This document shows positions 1-8,168 of a stretch of 64,000 nucleotides of DNA, in pieces. Within the stretch, counting starts at the first letter, position 1, and each line of letters opens with the position of its first letter. The notes beneath the pieces were generated by a model. The model was not told the DNA's origin, searched no databases, and saw only the letters and a list, made by a program, of their open reading frames with translations. The stretch lies in contig NZ_JAJQXX010000003.1 of NCBI RefSeq assembly GCF_028767025.1, positions 124,001-188,000 of the forward strand. Direction: 5' to 3'. The stretch comes from Blautia sp. XA-2221. GTDB lineage: Bacteria; Bacillota; Clostridia; Lachnospirales; Lachnospiraceae. Made by a program: the position numbers and the translations under genes.

Positions 1-1
1 A

Positions 2-523
2 AGTGTGATCGCTCTTCCACGAGAAGGAGAAGAAGCAGAGAAAGAAGATCAGAGGAAAACAGAGAAATCAGATGAAAAAAACAAAGCTACAAAACCCTCA
101 GATGATAATCCGGCATCTGAGATTACAGATCTGGAAGAGTTTTCTGACATTAAAAGCGTTGTTTCCGAAAGGGACAGGCAGGTAATGGAATCCTCTGAGA
201 TCATTCTGGATGATCCGGAAAAAGATGCTCATATTACAGGAACCGTTCATGCGGAAGCTGACGGCTATGGACTGTTTATGATTCCCTGTGAAAAAGGCTG
301 GAGCCTTACTGTGGACGGAAAAGAAACAGAACTGCTAAGAGGCGATATTGGCTTTCTGGCATGTCATATCCCAGAGGGAGATCACAGTCTGGAGCTGAAA
401 TTTGAGGCTCCGGGACTGAAAGCAGGGGCAGTCGGAAGTACAGTATTCTGGGCGCTGTTTGCAGTGAGCCGTATGGCATCTCTGTGGAAGAAAGATAAAT
501 ATCTGAAAGTGAAAAGTAAATAA
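2..523 (+). CDS. YfhO-family membrane protein, C-terminal part (5' cut by window)
   Basis: Only the last 173 codons are inside the window; the frame is open to the first base, so the true start lies upstream. The final 90 residues match the conserved end of YfhO-type polytopic proteins: a PCEKGW segment followed by VDGKE, a G-DIGFLACHIPEGDHS turn, and a last hydrophobic helix (about residues 142-156) with a Lys-rich end. This is the extracytoplasmic beta-rich domain plus the last membrane segment. YfhO proteins are thought to glycosylate surface polymers in Firmicutes, which fits the glycan genes from 3.8 kb. A very acidic Glu/Lys-rich stretch at residues 5-70 precedes the domain and looks like an insertion or linker. 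The family call is by motif; substrate unknown. Confidence 0.6.
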   Translation, partial: SVIALPREGEEAEKEDQRKTEKSDEKNKATKPSDDNPASEITDLEEFSDIKSVVSERDRQVMESSEIILDDPEKDAHITGTVHAEADGYGLFMIPCEKGWSLTVDGKETELLRGDIGFLACHIPEGDHSLELKFEAPGLKAGAVGSTVFWALFAVSRMASLWKKDKYLKVKSK

Positions 524-648
524 GAAAATAAGCTTTTGAAGCAATCGTAAAAGTAAGGCACAGGAATAAGGAGTTCCCTATCATTTATCGGAAAGTCGTC
601 AGAAAGACGGAGATGAAACATGAAGTCAGAACTGTGCTTTATGACAAA

Positions 649-697
649 TAAAAAGGGACTGAACATCAGCCGTTAAGGCAGTTGTTTAGTCCCTTTT
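649..697. terminator. Bidirectional intrinsic terminator
   Basis: AAAAGGGACTGAACA pairs with TGTTTAGTCCCTTTT around a 16-base loop. Read on the minus strand it ends in a T-rich tract and closes the decarboxylase unit. On the plus strand it follows the YfhO-like gene. Confidence 0.75.
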
Positions 698-708
698 GGA
701 TATTCCTG

Positions 709-828
709 TTATTTCAGGAATTTATTGATCAGATACACAAGAATAGTCAGGATGATGATTACTGTAAAAATACTCAGCATTCCTTTCCACATAACCTCAA
801 GTGCCTGCATAATAAGCACAGAATTCAT
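709..828 (-). CDS. OadG-like 39-residue membrane microprotein
   Basis: A 39-codon frame starting MNSVLIMQALEVMWKGML and ending in a single hydrophobic helix plus NKFLK. It sits 18 bases downstream of the beta-subunit gene with its own AAAGGAG ribosome site 7 bases before the ATG, and is followed at once by the terminator. Gamma subunits of sodium-translocating decarboxylases (OadG family) are short single-helix proteins encoded beside the beta subunit. This one has the helix but lacks the long soluble tail that normally binds zinc and the alpha subunit. Gamma-like is inferred from position and topology; the protein is too short for sequence proof. Confidence 0.6.
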   Translation of the reverse strand: MNSVLIMQALEVMWKGMLSIFTVIIILTILVYLINKFLK

Positions 829-846
829 AGAGATATCTCCTTTCTC

Positions 847-1983
847 TTACAGAATACTTGCAACAACATTCAGGATAACTCCACCTGCAACAACAGAAGC
901 AATCTGACCGGATACGTTTGTACCTGTGGCCTGCATGATCAGAACATTGCTTGGATCCTCTTTAAGCGCCATTTTCTGAACTACACGGGCTGCCATTGGG
1001 AAGGCGGAAATACCTGCGGCACCGATCATAGGATTGATCTTTTCCTTGGAGAAAAGATTCATAAGCTTTGCAAAAAGTACGCCTGCAGCAGTGTCGAAGA
1101 TAAAGGCTGCAAGACCGATCAGCATAATGAGAAGAGTTTCTTTGTTTACAAAAGTGTCAGCCTTCATACTGAATGCAATGGTAATACCCAGAAGAAGGGA
1201 TACCAGATTGGACAGTACGTTCTGTGCGGTATCGGAAAGATTATTCAGCACACCGCACTCGCGGAGCAGGTTGCCGAACATCAGGAATCCTACCAGAGAA
1301 ACGGACATTGGAGCTACAAGGCCGGCGATAAAAGTAACCACGATCGGGAAAATGATCTTTGCTTTTTTGGAAACTGTAGCCGGTTTGTATTCCATATGGA
1401 TGCAGCGTTCTTTTTTTGTTGTAAGAAGTTTGATCACCATAGGCTGGATGATAGGAACAAGCGCCATGTAGGAATATGCCACCACGGCGATAGGTCCTAT
1501 GTAATTGGAGCCAAGTACCTGAGATACAAGGATGGAAGTAGGGCCGTCAGCTGCTCCGATGATACCGATAGACGCAGCGTCTTTTAAGTCGAAGCCCAGG
1601 AAACATGCAACAACGATTGCGGCAAAAATACCGAACTGTGCGGCTGCTCCAAAAAGAAACAGCTTGGGGTTGGACAGAAGTGGTCCGAAGTCGATCATGG
1701 CTCCGATTCCGATAAACAGAAGCAGAGGCATTGCCTCGGAAGCTTCGATACCTACATTGAAGAGCCACTCGATAATACCATTTGTTTCACCGATACCTGC
1801 AAGTGTCTGATTCAGAACACCGGAAGCAGGAAGGTTTACAAGAATTGCTCCGAATCCCAGAGGCAGAAGCAGTACCGGTTCCAGATCCTTATTAATGGCA
1901 AGCCAGATCAGCACAGCGCCGATCACGTACATAACGATCTGCTGGGGGGTGATAGATGTGATGCCGGAAATTAAAAAATCCAT
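847..1983 (-). CDS. Sodium ion-translocating decarboxylase, beta subunit (OadB/GcdB/MmdB family)
   Basis: A 378-residue polytopic membrane protein. Beta subunits decarboxylate carboxybiotin and use the energy to export Na+. The conserved GAADGPTSI stretch (Asp146) matches the membrane aspartate region needed for Na+ and proton transfer, and the length is normal for the family. The start has a strong AGGAGG site 8 bases upstream. Only the 39-residue gamma-like gene follows; no alpha carboxyltransferase or biotin carrier is in the window, so the substrate (oxaloacetate, methylmalonyl-CoA or glutaconyl-CoA) cannot be assigned. The leader holds a manganese-type riboswitch and terminator, so expression is probably switched by metal. 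Confidence 0.9.
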   Translation of the reverse strand: MDFLISGITSITPQQIVMYVIGAVLIWLAINKDLEPVLLLPLGFGAILVNLPASGVLNQTLAGIGETNGIIEWLFNVGIEASEAMPLLLFIGIGAMIDFGPLLSNPKLFLFGAAAQFGIFAAIVVACFLGFDLKDAASIGIIGAADGPTSILVSQVLGSNYIGPIAVVAYSYMALVPIIQPMVIKLLTTKKERCIHMEYKPATVSKKAKIIFPIVVTFIAGLVAPMSVSLVGFLMFGNLLRECGVLNNLSDTAQNVLSNLVSLLLGITIAFSMKADTFVNKETLLIMLIGLAAFIFDTAAGVLFAKLMNLFSKEKINPMIGAAGISAFPMAARVVQKMALKEDPSNVLIMQATGTNVSGQIASVVAGGVILNVVASIL

Positions 1984-2035
1984 ACTGGTTCCTCCTGATT
2001 TTTTTCACGGGAAAGTCTGCCTGAAGATTTTCAGT

Positions 2036-2076
2036 AAAAAAGACCTGTGCTCCTCTTAATGCGGAACACAGGTCTT
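2036..2076 (-). terminator. Riboswitch expression-platform terminator
   Basis: On the minus strand AAGACCTGTG pairs with CACAGGTCTT and is followed by TTTTTT. The 5' arm is the same sequence that closes aptamer helix P1, so aptamer folding and termination exclude each other: bound aptamer should give read-through into the beta-subunit gene. Confidence 0.85.
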
Positions 2077-2175
2077 GTCGTATACCAAAAGCATAAGGTA
2101 TAGATTAAGCCAGAGCCGGAGGCTCAAGGTGTTGACTTAATCGCACCATACAGTGCTGACTACTCCCCTATATCA
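2064..2175 (-). ncRNA. yybP-ykoY manganese riboswitch aptamer
   Basis: Read on the minus strand the element has, in order: P1 5' strand ATATAGG, the invariant GGGGAGTAG, a P2 hairpin (GCAC/GGTGC), P3 strand GATTAAGTC, an AACACC internal loop, a GAGCC/GGCTC hairpin, P3 return GGCTTAATC, a TATACC/GGTATA hairpin, then CGACAAGACCT and the P1 3' strand CCTGTGT. This is the four-way-junction layout of the Mn2+-sensing yybP-ykoY class, including both conserved loop segments that form the metal site. The match was made by eye against the known consensus. Confidence 0.88.
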
Positions 2176-2180
2176 AGGAT

Positions 2181-2209
2181 ATTGTACAGTATGGAAAAGT
2201 TTTTTTCAA
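2181..2209 (-). promoter_or_regulatory. Promoter of riboswitch-decarboxylase unit
   Basis: TTGAAA, 17 bases, TACAAT, ending a few bases before the aptamer P1 strand, so transcription would begin right at the riboswitch. Confidence 0.8.
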
Positions 2210-2329
2210 GAAATTTTTTGTAATTCTGAAACATACAGGCCAAAATACTGCCACCGAAGGTAAGTTGGAATGCATTTTTTTCGGTTACTGAAAATGAAGT
2301 GAACAGTAACTGACATGCTCAGTCATCTG

Positions 2330-3565
2330 TCAGGATTTTGCTGTTTTTACAATTCTGTAGATCAGAAAACCAAGAAGAAGAATTCCTATACCGGCAATCG
2401 CATAGTAAGGAATCGCCGTGTGTTTTTTGGAATAGTTTCTGGCAGCTTCCATATTTTTTTCTCCGGCATCTGTAAGAGTCGTATCTTGTTCCTGTACCGC
2501 AGCCATTACCGAAGTTCCTACAGGAGTGTTGCCAAAGTAATACTGACGGGTGTACTGTCCGTTTTCCGGTGTGCTGTCTTTGGTGGTAAGAGAGTCGGCA
2601 GCAGTTCCGGCAGGAACATAAACATTGCCGCCGGAAAGCATATTAAAGTCTGTATCTCCAAGAGAAAGCATCTGGAAGTTATCAAAGCCATAATTTAAAA
2701 GGCTTCCGGCCTCAGCGGCTGTTGTACCGGATGCGCCCTGGAGTACAACTGCGATCAGGGTTACTCCGTTTTTTTCTGCCCCACATACCAGGGTACTGCC
2801 GGAAGCGTTTGTATATCCTTCCCGTCCTCCAAGACAGTTCTGATAATAAGCGGCGTTGGCAGCGCTCATCATGGAGAAATTATTTGTCAGTACACGCTCG
2901 CCGCCGGAGATGTTGGTGGGAGATATCGTATAGGAAAGAGTTCCTGCAATGGTGCGGAAAGTTTCGTTTTTCATGGCAGCCTGCATAATAAGAGCCATAT
3001 CATGAGCTGTTGTGTGCTGATTTTCATCAGAAAGTCCGGTAGGGTTGGTAAAAACCGTATTGGTACAGCCAAGCTCCGCAGCCTTCTGATTCATCATCTG
3101 TACAAAACCTTCCACAGATCCTCCGAGATGTTCGGCAACCTGCAGGGCAATGTCATTGGCGGATACAAGCATGATGGCATATAAACATTGCTCCATGGTA
3201 AAAACTTCGTCAAGGTTGGCGGAGATATTGGCTCCTCCGTCAGTAACACCGGAAACTCCGGTTGCAGTCATAGTAACCTGATCTGTAAGCTGGCTGTTTT
3301 CCAGAGCCAGAAGAGTAGTCATGATCTTTACCGTACTTCCGGGAAAAAGCTGCTGGTCCATATTTTTTGCATAGACAATAGTATTGGTAGATTCTTCCAT
3401 AACAACTGCGGCTGTGGAAGTGATATCAGCTCCCTGAGGCCAGCCCGGGACAGCATTGGTTGTAATTCCGGGAGCAGCTTCTGCGGCGCTGACCGGTGTT
3501 TGAAGCATCAGGGTAAAAGCCATTCCCAGGGCAAAAAGCCCGGCGCATAATTTTTTTATTTTCAT
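2330..3565 (-). CDS. D-alanyl-D-alanine carboxypeptidase-like protein (DacA/PBP5 type, altered KTG box)
   Basis: A 411-residue S11-family protein. Such enzymes trim the last D-Ala of peptidoglycan stem peptides at the outer membrane face. Visible parts: a signal peptide (residues 1-28, ending VSAAEA), the SxxK box STVK (Ser77, Lys80), an SAN box (135-137), and a C-terminal hydrophobic anchor (about 384-405) with a basic end. The third catalytic box, normally KTGYT, reads REGYT (248-252) although the flanking TNASGSTLV is conserved. Loss of the KTG lysine could weaken or abolish carboxypeptidase activity while keeping penicillin binding or a structural role. The unit is monocistronic with its own promoter. 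Confidence 0.85.
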   Translation of the reverse strand: MKIKKLCAGLFALGMAFTLMLQTPVSAAEAAPGITTNAVPGWPQGADITSTAAVVMEESTNTIVYAKNMDQQLFPGSTVKIMTTLLALENSQLTDQVTMTATGVSGVTDGGANISANLDEVFTMEQCLYAIMLVSANDIALQVAEHLGGSVEGFVQMMNQKAAELGCTNTVFTNPTGLSDENQHTTAHDMALIMQAAMKNETFRTIAGTLSYTISPTNISGGERVLTNNFSMMSAANAAYYQNCLGGREGYTNASGSTLVCGAEKNGVTLIAVVLQGASGTTAAEAGSLLNYGFDNFQMLSLGDTDFNMLSGGNVYVPAGTAADSLTTKDSTPENGQYTRQYYFGNTPVGTSVMAAVQEQDTTLTDAGEKNMEAARNYSKKHTAIPYYAIAGIGILLLGFLIYRIVKTAKS

Positions 3566-3660
3566 AAAGTATACTCCTGTAAAAGGTTCGATAAATAAAG
3601 GTAGTGTGCCGCAATATCAGCAACAATTACTCTGCATGCGGCGAAACTGTTACAAAAACT

Positions 3661-3689
3661 ATCATATCCCATTTTTTTATGTAATTCAA
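3661..3689 (-). promoter_or_regulatory. Promoter of the DacA-like gene
   Basis: Minus strand TTGAAT, 17 bases, TATGAT, about 95 bases upstream of the ATG at 3565. Confidence 0.6.
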
Positions 3690-3729
3690 CACTTTTGTGA
3701 GCCTGGAATACCGATACACACGTTCAGCC

Positions 3730-3758
3730 TTGCAAAACATGGGACAGAATGATAAAAT
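3730..3758 (+). promoter_or_regulatory. Promoter of the glycosyltransferase block
   Basis: TTGCAA, 17 bases, TAAAAT. Just downstream, CGATGTAAAA occurs twice (3770-3779 and 3781-3790) between promoter and start codon, a possible regulator site or slippage duplication. Confidence 0.65.
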
Positions 3759-3812
3759 AAACCCGGATTCGATGTAAAAACGATGTAAAATGACAATAAA
3801 CCGAGGTTTTAT

Positions 3813-5672
3813 ATGAATAAAGAAAAAAGTTCAGCCGGCAGGATCCAGTGGGGACGGATGCTAAAAAAACTCAGTCCATACACCATACAAAAGGGATTCC
3901 GCTATCTGAAGCATTATGGTCCAAAGGAGTTCTGGATAAGGCTTCACGAAAGATTTGAGCCGGAGGAAGTTCCTTATGGACCGTGGTATGAGGCCTATGT
4001 GCCTGATGAAACAGAGCTTGAGAAACAGAGACAGCATCATTTTGAGTACAGTCCTCTGATCAGTGTGGCAGTGCCCGCATATCGTACACCGGAAAAGTTC
4101 CTGATCCAGATGATAGAATCTCTGATTGCTCAGACCTATGGAAACTGGGAGCTTTGTATTGCAAATGGAAGCCCTGAGGATACAGCAATGAAAACGGTTC
4201 TGGAAAAGTATACAAAAAAAGACAGCCGTATCCGGGTCAGTGAGCTTACAGAAAATAAAGGTATCGCAGGAAACACCAATGCGGCGCTTGAAATGGCGCA
4301 GGGAGAATTTGTGGGGCTTCTGGATCATGATGATCTGCTTGCGCCCAATGCACTTTATGAAATTGCCCTGGCTCTTGGACGGGACCGGGCTCTGGATGCA
4401 GTTTACACAGATGAGGACAAAGTGACAACGGAACTTGACGAGCATTTTCAGCCTCATCTGAAACCGGATTTTAACCTGGATCTTCTGAGATCCAACAACT
4501 ATATCTGCCATTTTTTTGTGGTAAGGCGTTCTATTGTACAAAAGATCGGAGGATTCCGTCAGGAATTTGACGGAGCCCAGGATCATGATTTTATCTTCCG
4601 ATGTATAGAAACTGCGGAAAAGGTAGGACATATTCCGGAGATCCTTTATCACTGGCGTATTCATAAGGCGTCTACCGCAGACAATCCTGCCAGTAAAATG
4701 TACGCTTTTGATGCGGGAAAGCGGGCTATAGAAGCTCATCTGAAGCGGACAGGAACAGAAGGAACAGTAAGCCATACGCCGGATCTGGGATTTTTCCGGG
4801 TTAAATATCCGGTACAGGGACAGCCGCTTGTTTCTATTATTATCCCAAACAAGGATGAAAAAGAAACACTGAAGGCATGTATTGATTCCATCCGAGAAAA
4901 AACAGAGTATCCGAATTATGAGATCATTATCGTGGAAAATAACAGTACCACAGATGAGATTTTTCAGTATTATAAAGAACTGTCGCAGGATCCTCGCATC
5001 CGGCTTCTCAGATGGAAAAAAGAATTTAATTATTCTGCTATCAATAATTACGGAGTTCGCCATGCAAATGGAGAATACCTGCTGTTTCTGAATAATGATG
5101 TGACTGTGATCACACCAGGCTGGATCAGAGAGCTTCTGGGTGTTTGTCAGCGTCCTGAAGTGGGAGCGGCAGGTGTCAAGCTGATCTATCCGGACGATAC
5201 CATTCAGCATGCGGGCTGTGTGATCGGACTTGGAGGAATCGCAGGCCATATGTTTGTGGATATGCCGGCAAACAGGACCGGATATCTTCATAAGGCGTCG
5301 ATTCTTCAGGATATGAGCGCAGTGACAGCGGCCTGTATGATGATGAAGAGGGCAGTCTTTGAGGAGGCAGGCGGATTTACCGAAAAGCTGTCTGTAGCAT
5401 TTAATGATGTAGATCTGTGTCTGAAGGTTCGAAAGAATCATAAGCTGATCGTCTATGATCCATATGTACAGCTTTATCATATGGAATCAAAAACACGGGG
5501 AGCAGAGGACAATAAAGAGAAGGTACGCCGTTTCCAGGAGGAAATTGAGTATATGCGGTGTCAGTGGATCGATATTCTGAAAAAGGGAGACCCTTATTAT
5601 AATAAGAACCTTTCTCTTACAAAATGGAATTACTCTCTTCGCCCTCTCCCGGGAATGACGAAGAAGCAATAA
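3813..5672 (+). CDS. Tandem-domain GT2 glycosyltransferase (surface polysaccharide)
   Basis: 619 residues holding two GT-A fold family 2 glycosyltransferase modules in one chain. A basic N-terminal region (1-80) precedes module 1 (about 81-300: ISVAVPAYRTP, DHDD at 171-174, acceptor-side AQDHDF). Module 2 (about 338-600) has VSIIIPNKDE, NND at 427-429 and a FNDVDLCLKV motif. Such two-module enzymes add two sugars to a lipid-linked glycan in O-antigen or rhamnose-rich wall polysaccharide pathways; they act at the cytoplasmic membrane face. No membrane helix is evident. The next glycosyltransferase starts 10 bases after the stop, so they are co-transcribed. Donor sugar is unknown. Confidence 0.88.
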   Translation: MNKEKSSAGRIQWGRMLKKLSPYTIQKGFRYLKHYGPKEFWIRLHERFEPEEVPYGPWYEAYVPDETELEKQRQHHFEYSPLISVAVPAYRTPEKFLIQMIESLIAQTYGNWELCIANGSPEDTAMKTVLEKYTKKDSRIRVSELTENKGIAGNTNAALEMAQGEFVGLLDHDDLLAPNALYEIALALGRDRALDAVYTDEDKVTTELDEHFQPHLKPDFNLDLLRSNNYICHFFVVRRSIVQKIGGFRQEFDGAQDHDFIFRCIETAEKVGHIPEILYHWRIHKASTADNPASKMYAFDAGKRAIEAHLKRTGTEGTVSHTPDLGFFRVKYPVQGQPLVSIIIPNKDEKETLKACIDSIREKTEYPNYEIIIVENNSTTDEIFQYYKELSQDPRIRLLRWKKEFNYSAINNYGVRHANGEYLLFLNNDVTVITPGWIRELLGVCQRPEVGAAGVKLIYPDDTIQHAGCVIGLGGIAGHMFVDMPANRTGYLHKASILQDMSAVTAACMMMKRAVFEEAGGFTEKLSVAFNDVDLCLKVRKNHKLIVYDPYVQLYHMESKTRGAEDNKEKVRRFQEEIEYMRCQWIDILKKGDPYYNKNLSLTKWNYSLRPLPGMTKKQ

Positions 5673-5681
5673 GGAGGGCTT

Positions 5682-6635
5682 ATGGAAGTATCGGTAATCA
5701 TACCGAATTATAACGGGATTGCGTTTCTGGACAGTGTACTTGGAAGTCTGGAAGGGCAGACCGCAAAAAATTTTGAGGTTATTTTTGTAGACAATGGCTC
5801 CACAGACGGAAGCTGCTCTTTTGTGGCAGGAAATTACTCCTGGGTCCATATCATTGAGCTTCCTGAAAATTATGGCTTCTGCAGAGCTGTGAATGAGGGG
5901 ATCCGCGCTGCAAAAGCTCCTTATGTTCTGCTTCTTAACAACGATACAGAAGTGGCAGAGGATTTTGTGGAACAGATGCTCAGCGCCATACGAAGACATA
6001 AAAATGCGTTTTCCTGCGCAGCCAGAATGGTTCAGTATCATGACAGGGACAGGCTGGATGATGCGGGAAATTATTACTGCGCTTTGGGGTGGTCTTATGC
6101 CAGGGGCAAAGGAAAAGATATCCACACCTACGAAAAAGAAGAACAGATTTTTGCCGCCTGCGGCGGAGCAGCCATTTACCGAAAAAAAATACTGGAAAAG
6201 ATCGGGTATTTTGATGAGGAACATTTTGCGTATCTGGAGGATACGGATATTGGGTACAGAGCCAGGATTTATGGTTATGAAAATTGGTATGCGCCAGAGG
6301 CTCTTGTTTATCATGTGGGAAGCGGTACAAGCGGATCCCGGTACAACCAGTTTAAGACAAGATATTCTTCCAGAAACAACATATATCTGATCTATAAAAA
6401 TATGCCCTTGATCCAGATCATTCTGAACCTTCCGTTTTTGATTCTCGGTTTTGGAACAAAGCTTTTGTTTTTTACGGTAAAAGGAATGGGAAAAGAATAT
6501 CTGGCAGGGATCAAAAACGGGTTCAGTATCAGCAGACAGGGGAAAAAAGTGAAATTTTCTATGAAGAACCTGCCTCATTACGCAAGAATCCAGATAGAGC
6601 TGTGGATTAATATGTTCCGCAGACTGGCGGCGTAA
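5682..6635 (+). CDS. GT2 glycosyltransferase (rhamnosyltransferase-like)
   Basis: 317 residues, one GT-A domain. The N-terminus VSVIIPNYNG, NNDTEV (86-90) and YLEDTDIGYR (185-193) give the nucleotide-sugar/metal site and catalytic aspartate region. A hydrophobic segment at about 240-262 near the C-terminus suggests membrane association. An AAGGAGG site 7 bases upstream fixes the ATG, 10 bases after the preceding gene. The family includes rhamnosyl- and other hexosyltransferases of wall polysaccharide assembly; the donor cannot be read from sequence. Confidence 0.87.
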   Translation: MEVSVIIPNYNGIAFLDSVLGSLEGQTAKNFEVIFVDNGSTDGSCSFVAGNYSWVHIIELPENYGFCRAVNEGIRAAKAPYVLLLNNDTEVAEDFVEQMLSAIRRHKNAFSCAARMVQYHDRDRLDDAGNYYCALGWSYARGKGKDIHTYEKEEQIFAACGGAAIYRKKILEKIGYFDEEHFAYLEDTDIGYRARIYGYENWYAPEALVYHVGSGTSGSRYNQFKTRYSSRNNIYLIYKNMPLIQIILNLPFLILGFGTKLLFFTVKGMGKEYLAGIKNGFSISRQGKKVKFSMKNLPHYARIQIELWINMFRRLAA

Positions 6636-6689
6636 AGTGTTTATTACAGAGTTTTACTGAAATTTTATAAAATAAACCCTAAGAAAACA

Positions 6690-6716
6690 TTGATTTTGAA
6701 GAACAACTATTATAAT
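6690..6716 (+). promoter_or_regulatory. Possible promoter before the sugar transferase gene
   Basis: A clear TATAAT at 6711-6716 lies 30 bases before the start codon. The best -35 (TTGATT, 6690) is only 15 bases away, so its use is uncertain. Confidence 0.4.
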
Positions 6717-6745
6717 ATAGACAAAATGGATTGAGGTGTCAGAGA

Positions 6746-8149
6746 TTGATTCAGGATAATCAGAAGAATTTCAGCCGCCTTCAGATGCTGATAGATGTAA
6801 TTGTACTGGCAGTTTCCTATATAAGCGCATGGCTTCTGCGTTTTATGGGGCCTTTTGCCTATTCGGCAGAAAAGGGACTGAGTTTTGAACAGTACATGTT
6901 GGCTCTGATTTTCATTATACCGGGCTATCTGTTACTGTATCAGGCATTTACTCTTTATGAGCCTCTTCATATGCAGGGGCGCAGGCTGATGCTTGCCAAT
7001 ATTATTAAGGCAAACGTGCTGGGAATGCTTGCTTTTGTATTCCTTTTATATATGCTGAAAGAGAGCGATTTTTCCCGACTGACAGTATATATTTTCTGCG
7101 TGATCAATATTTTGCTGGAATGGGGCGTCCGTATGCTTATCTTTGCTGTTGTGAGAGATATGCGAAAAAAGGGGCTGAACCAGAAACAGATCATACTGGT
7201 TGGATACAGCCGGGCAGCAGAGGAATATATTGATAGGATCGAGGCGAATCCTCAATGGGGATATATTGTCAGAGGAATTCTGGATGACAATGTTCCGGCA
7301 GGCACTGTGTATAAAGGAATCAAGGTGATTGGTAGAATTGCCAATCTGACAGTGATCCTTCCTGCAAACAGGCTTGATGAGATCGCGATCACTCTTGGAT
7401 TAAGTGAATATTACCGTCTGGAAGAAATTGTTGCCATGTGTGAGAAGTCAGGCGTGCATACAAAATTTATTCCGGATTACAATAAGATTATTCCTACAAA
7501 ACCATATACAGAAGACATTCTGGGACTTCCGGTGATCAATATCCGCTATGTGCCGTTGAGTAATACCTTTAATGCCATGGTGAAGCGTGTAATGGATATT
7601 CTGGGTTCTATTGCCGCGATCATTGTATCTTCTCCTGTTATGCTTCTTATGTGTGTTCTGATAAAAGCAACTTCTCCCGGTCCGCTGATCTACAAGCAGG
7701 AGCGGGTAGGACTTCACAATAAAACTTTCTGGATGTACAAATTCCGTTCCATGGAAATACAGCCGGAATCAGAAGAAAAAAAAGCATGGACCGTCAAAAA
7801 TGATCCCCGCGTAACGGGAATCGGAAAGTTTATGCGCAGAACGAGTATTGACGAGCTTCCTCAGCTCTTTAATATTCTGAAAGGGGATATGAGCCTGGTG
7901 GGACCAAGACCGGAGCGCCCTTTCTTTGTAGAAAAATTTCGGGAAGAGATTCCAAGATATATGGTAAAACATCAGGTTCGTCCCGGCCTGACCGGATGGG
8001 CTCAGGTAAATGGATACCGGGGAGATACATCCATCAGGAAACGTATTGATTGTGACCTTTATTATATTGAAAACTGGAGCATTGGTTTTGATATCAAAAT
8101 ATTGTTCCTGACAATTTTTAAGGGTTTCATTAATAAAAATGCATATTAA
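6746..8149 (+). CDS. Undecaprenyl-phosphate sugar phosphotransferase (WcaJ/CpsE-type)
   Basis: About 467 residues. The N-terminal half has four or five hydrophobic helices and a CoA-binding-like Rossmann region (QKQIILVGYSRAAEEYI). The C-terminal bacterial sugar transferase domain has KRVMDILGS, the SPGPLIYKQERVG loop, MYKFRSM, DELPQLFNILKGDMSLVG and GPRPERP motifs. The enzyme transfers sugar-1-phosphate to undecaprenyl phosphate, starting a lipid-linked repeat unit at the inner membrane face. I chose the TTG at 6746 because GAGGTG lies 7 bases before it and the resulting MIQDNQKNF start resembles relatives; a TTG 15 bases upstream has no ribosome site. It feeds the neighbouring glycosyltransferases. 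Confidence 0.9.
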   Translation: MIQDNQKNFSRLQMLIDVIVLAVSYISAWLLRFMGPFAYSAEKGLSFEQYMLALIFIIPGYLLLYQAFTLYEPLHMQGRRLMLANIIKANVLGMLAFVFLLYMLKESDFSRLTVYIFCVINILLEWGVRMLIFAVVRDMRKKGLNQKQIILVGYSRAAEEYIDRIEANPQWGYIVRGILDDNVPAGTVYKGIKVIGRIANLTVILPANRLDEIAITLGLSEYYRLEEIVAMCEKSGVHTKFIPDYNKIIPTKPYTEDILGLPVINIRYVPLSNTFNAMVKRVMDILGSIAAIIVSSPVMLLMCVLIKATSPGPLIYKQERVGLHNKTFWMYKFRSMEIQPESEEKKAWTVKNDPRVTGIGKFMRRTSIDELPQLFNILKGDMSLVGPRPERPFFVEKFREEIPRYMVKHQVRPGLTGWAQVNGYRGDTSIRKRIDCDLYYIENWSIGFDIKILFLTIFKGFINKNAY

Positions 8150-8168
8150 AAAGATAAGGGGAAAGAAG

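Noticed and set aside
3861-5480. Long open frame antisense to the tandem glycosyltransferase gene
   Set aside because: It mirrors a strong family match on the other strand, has no ribosome site or recognisable motif, and its Cys/His/Ile-rich content is typical of a reverse-strand shadow.
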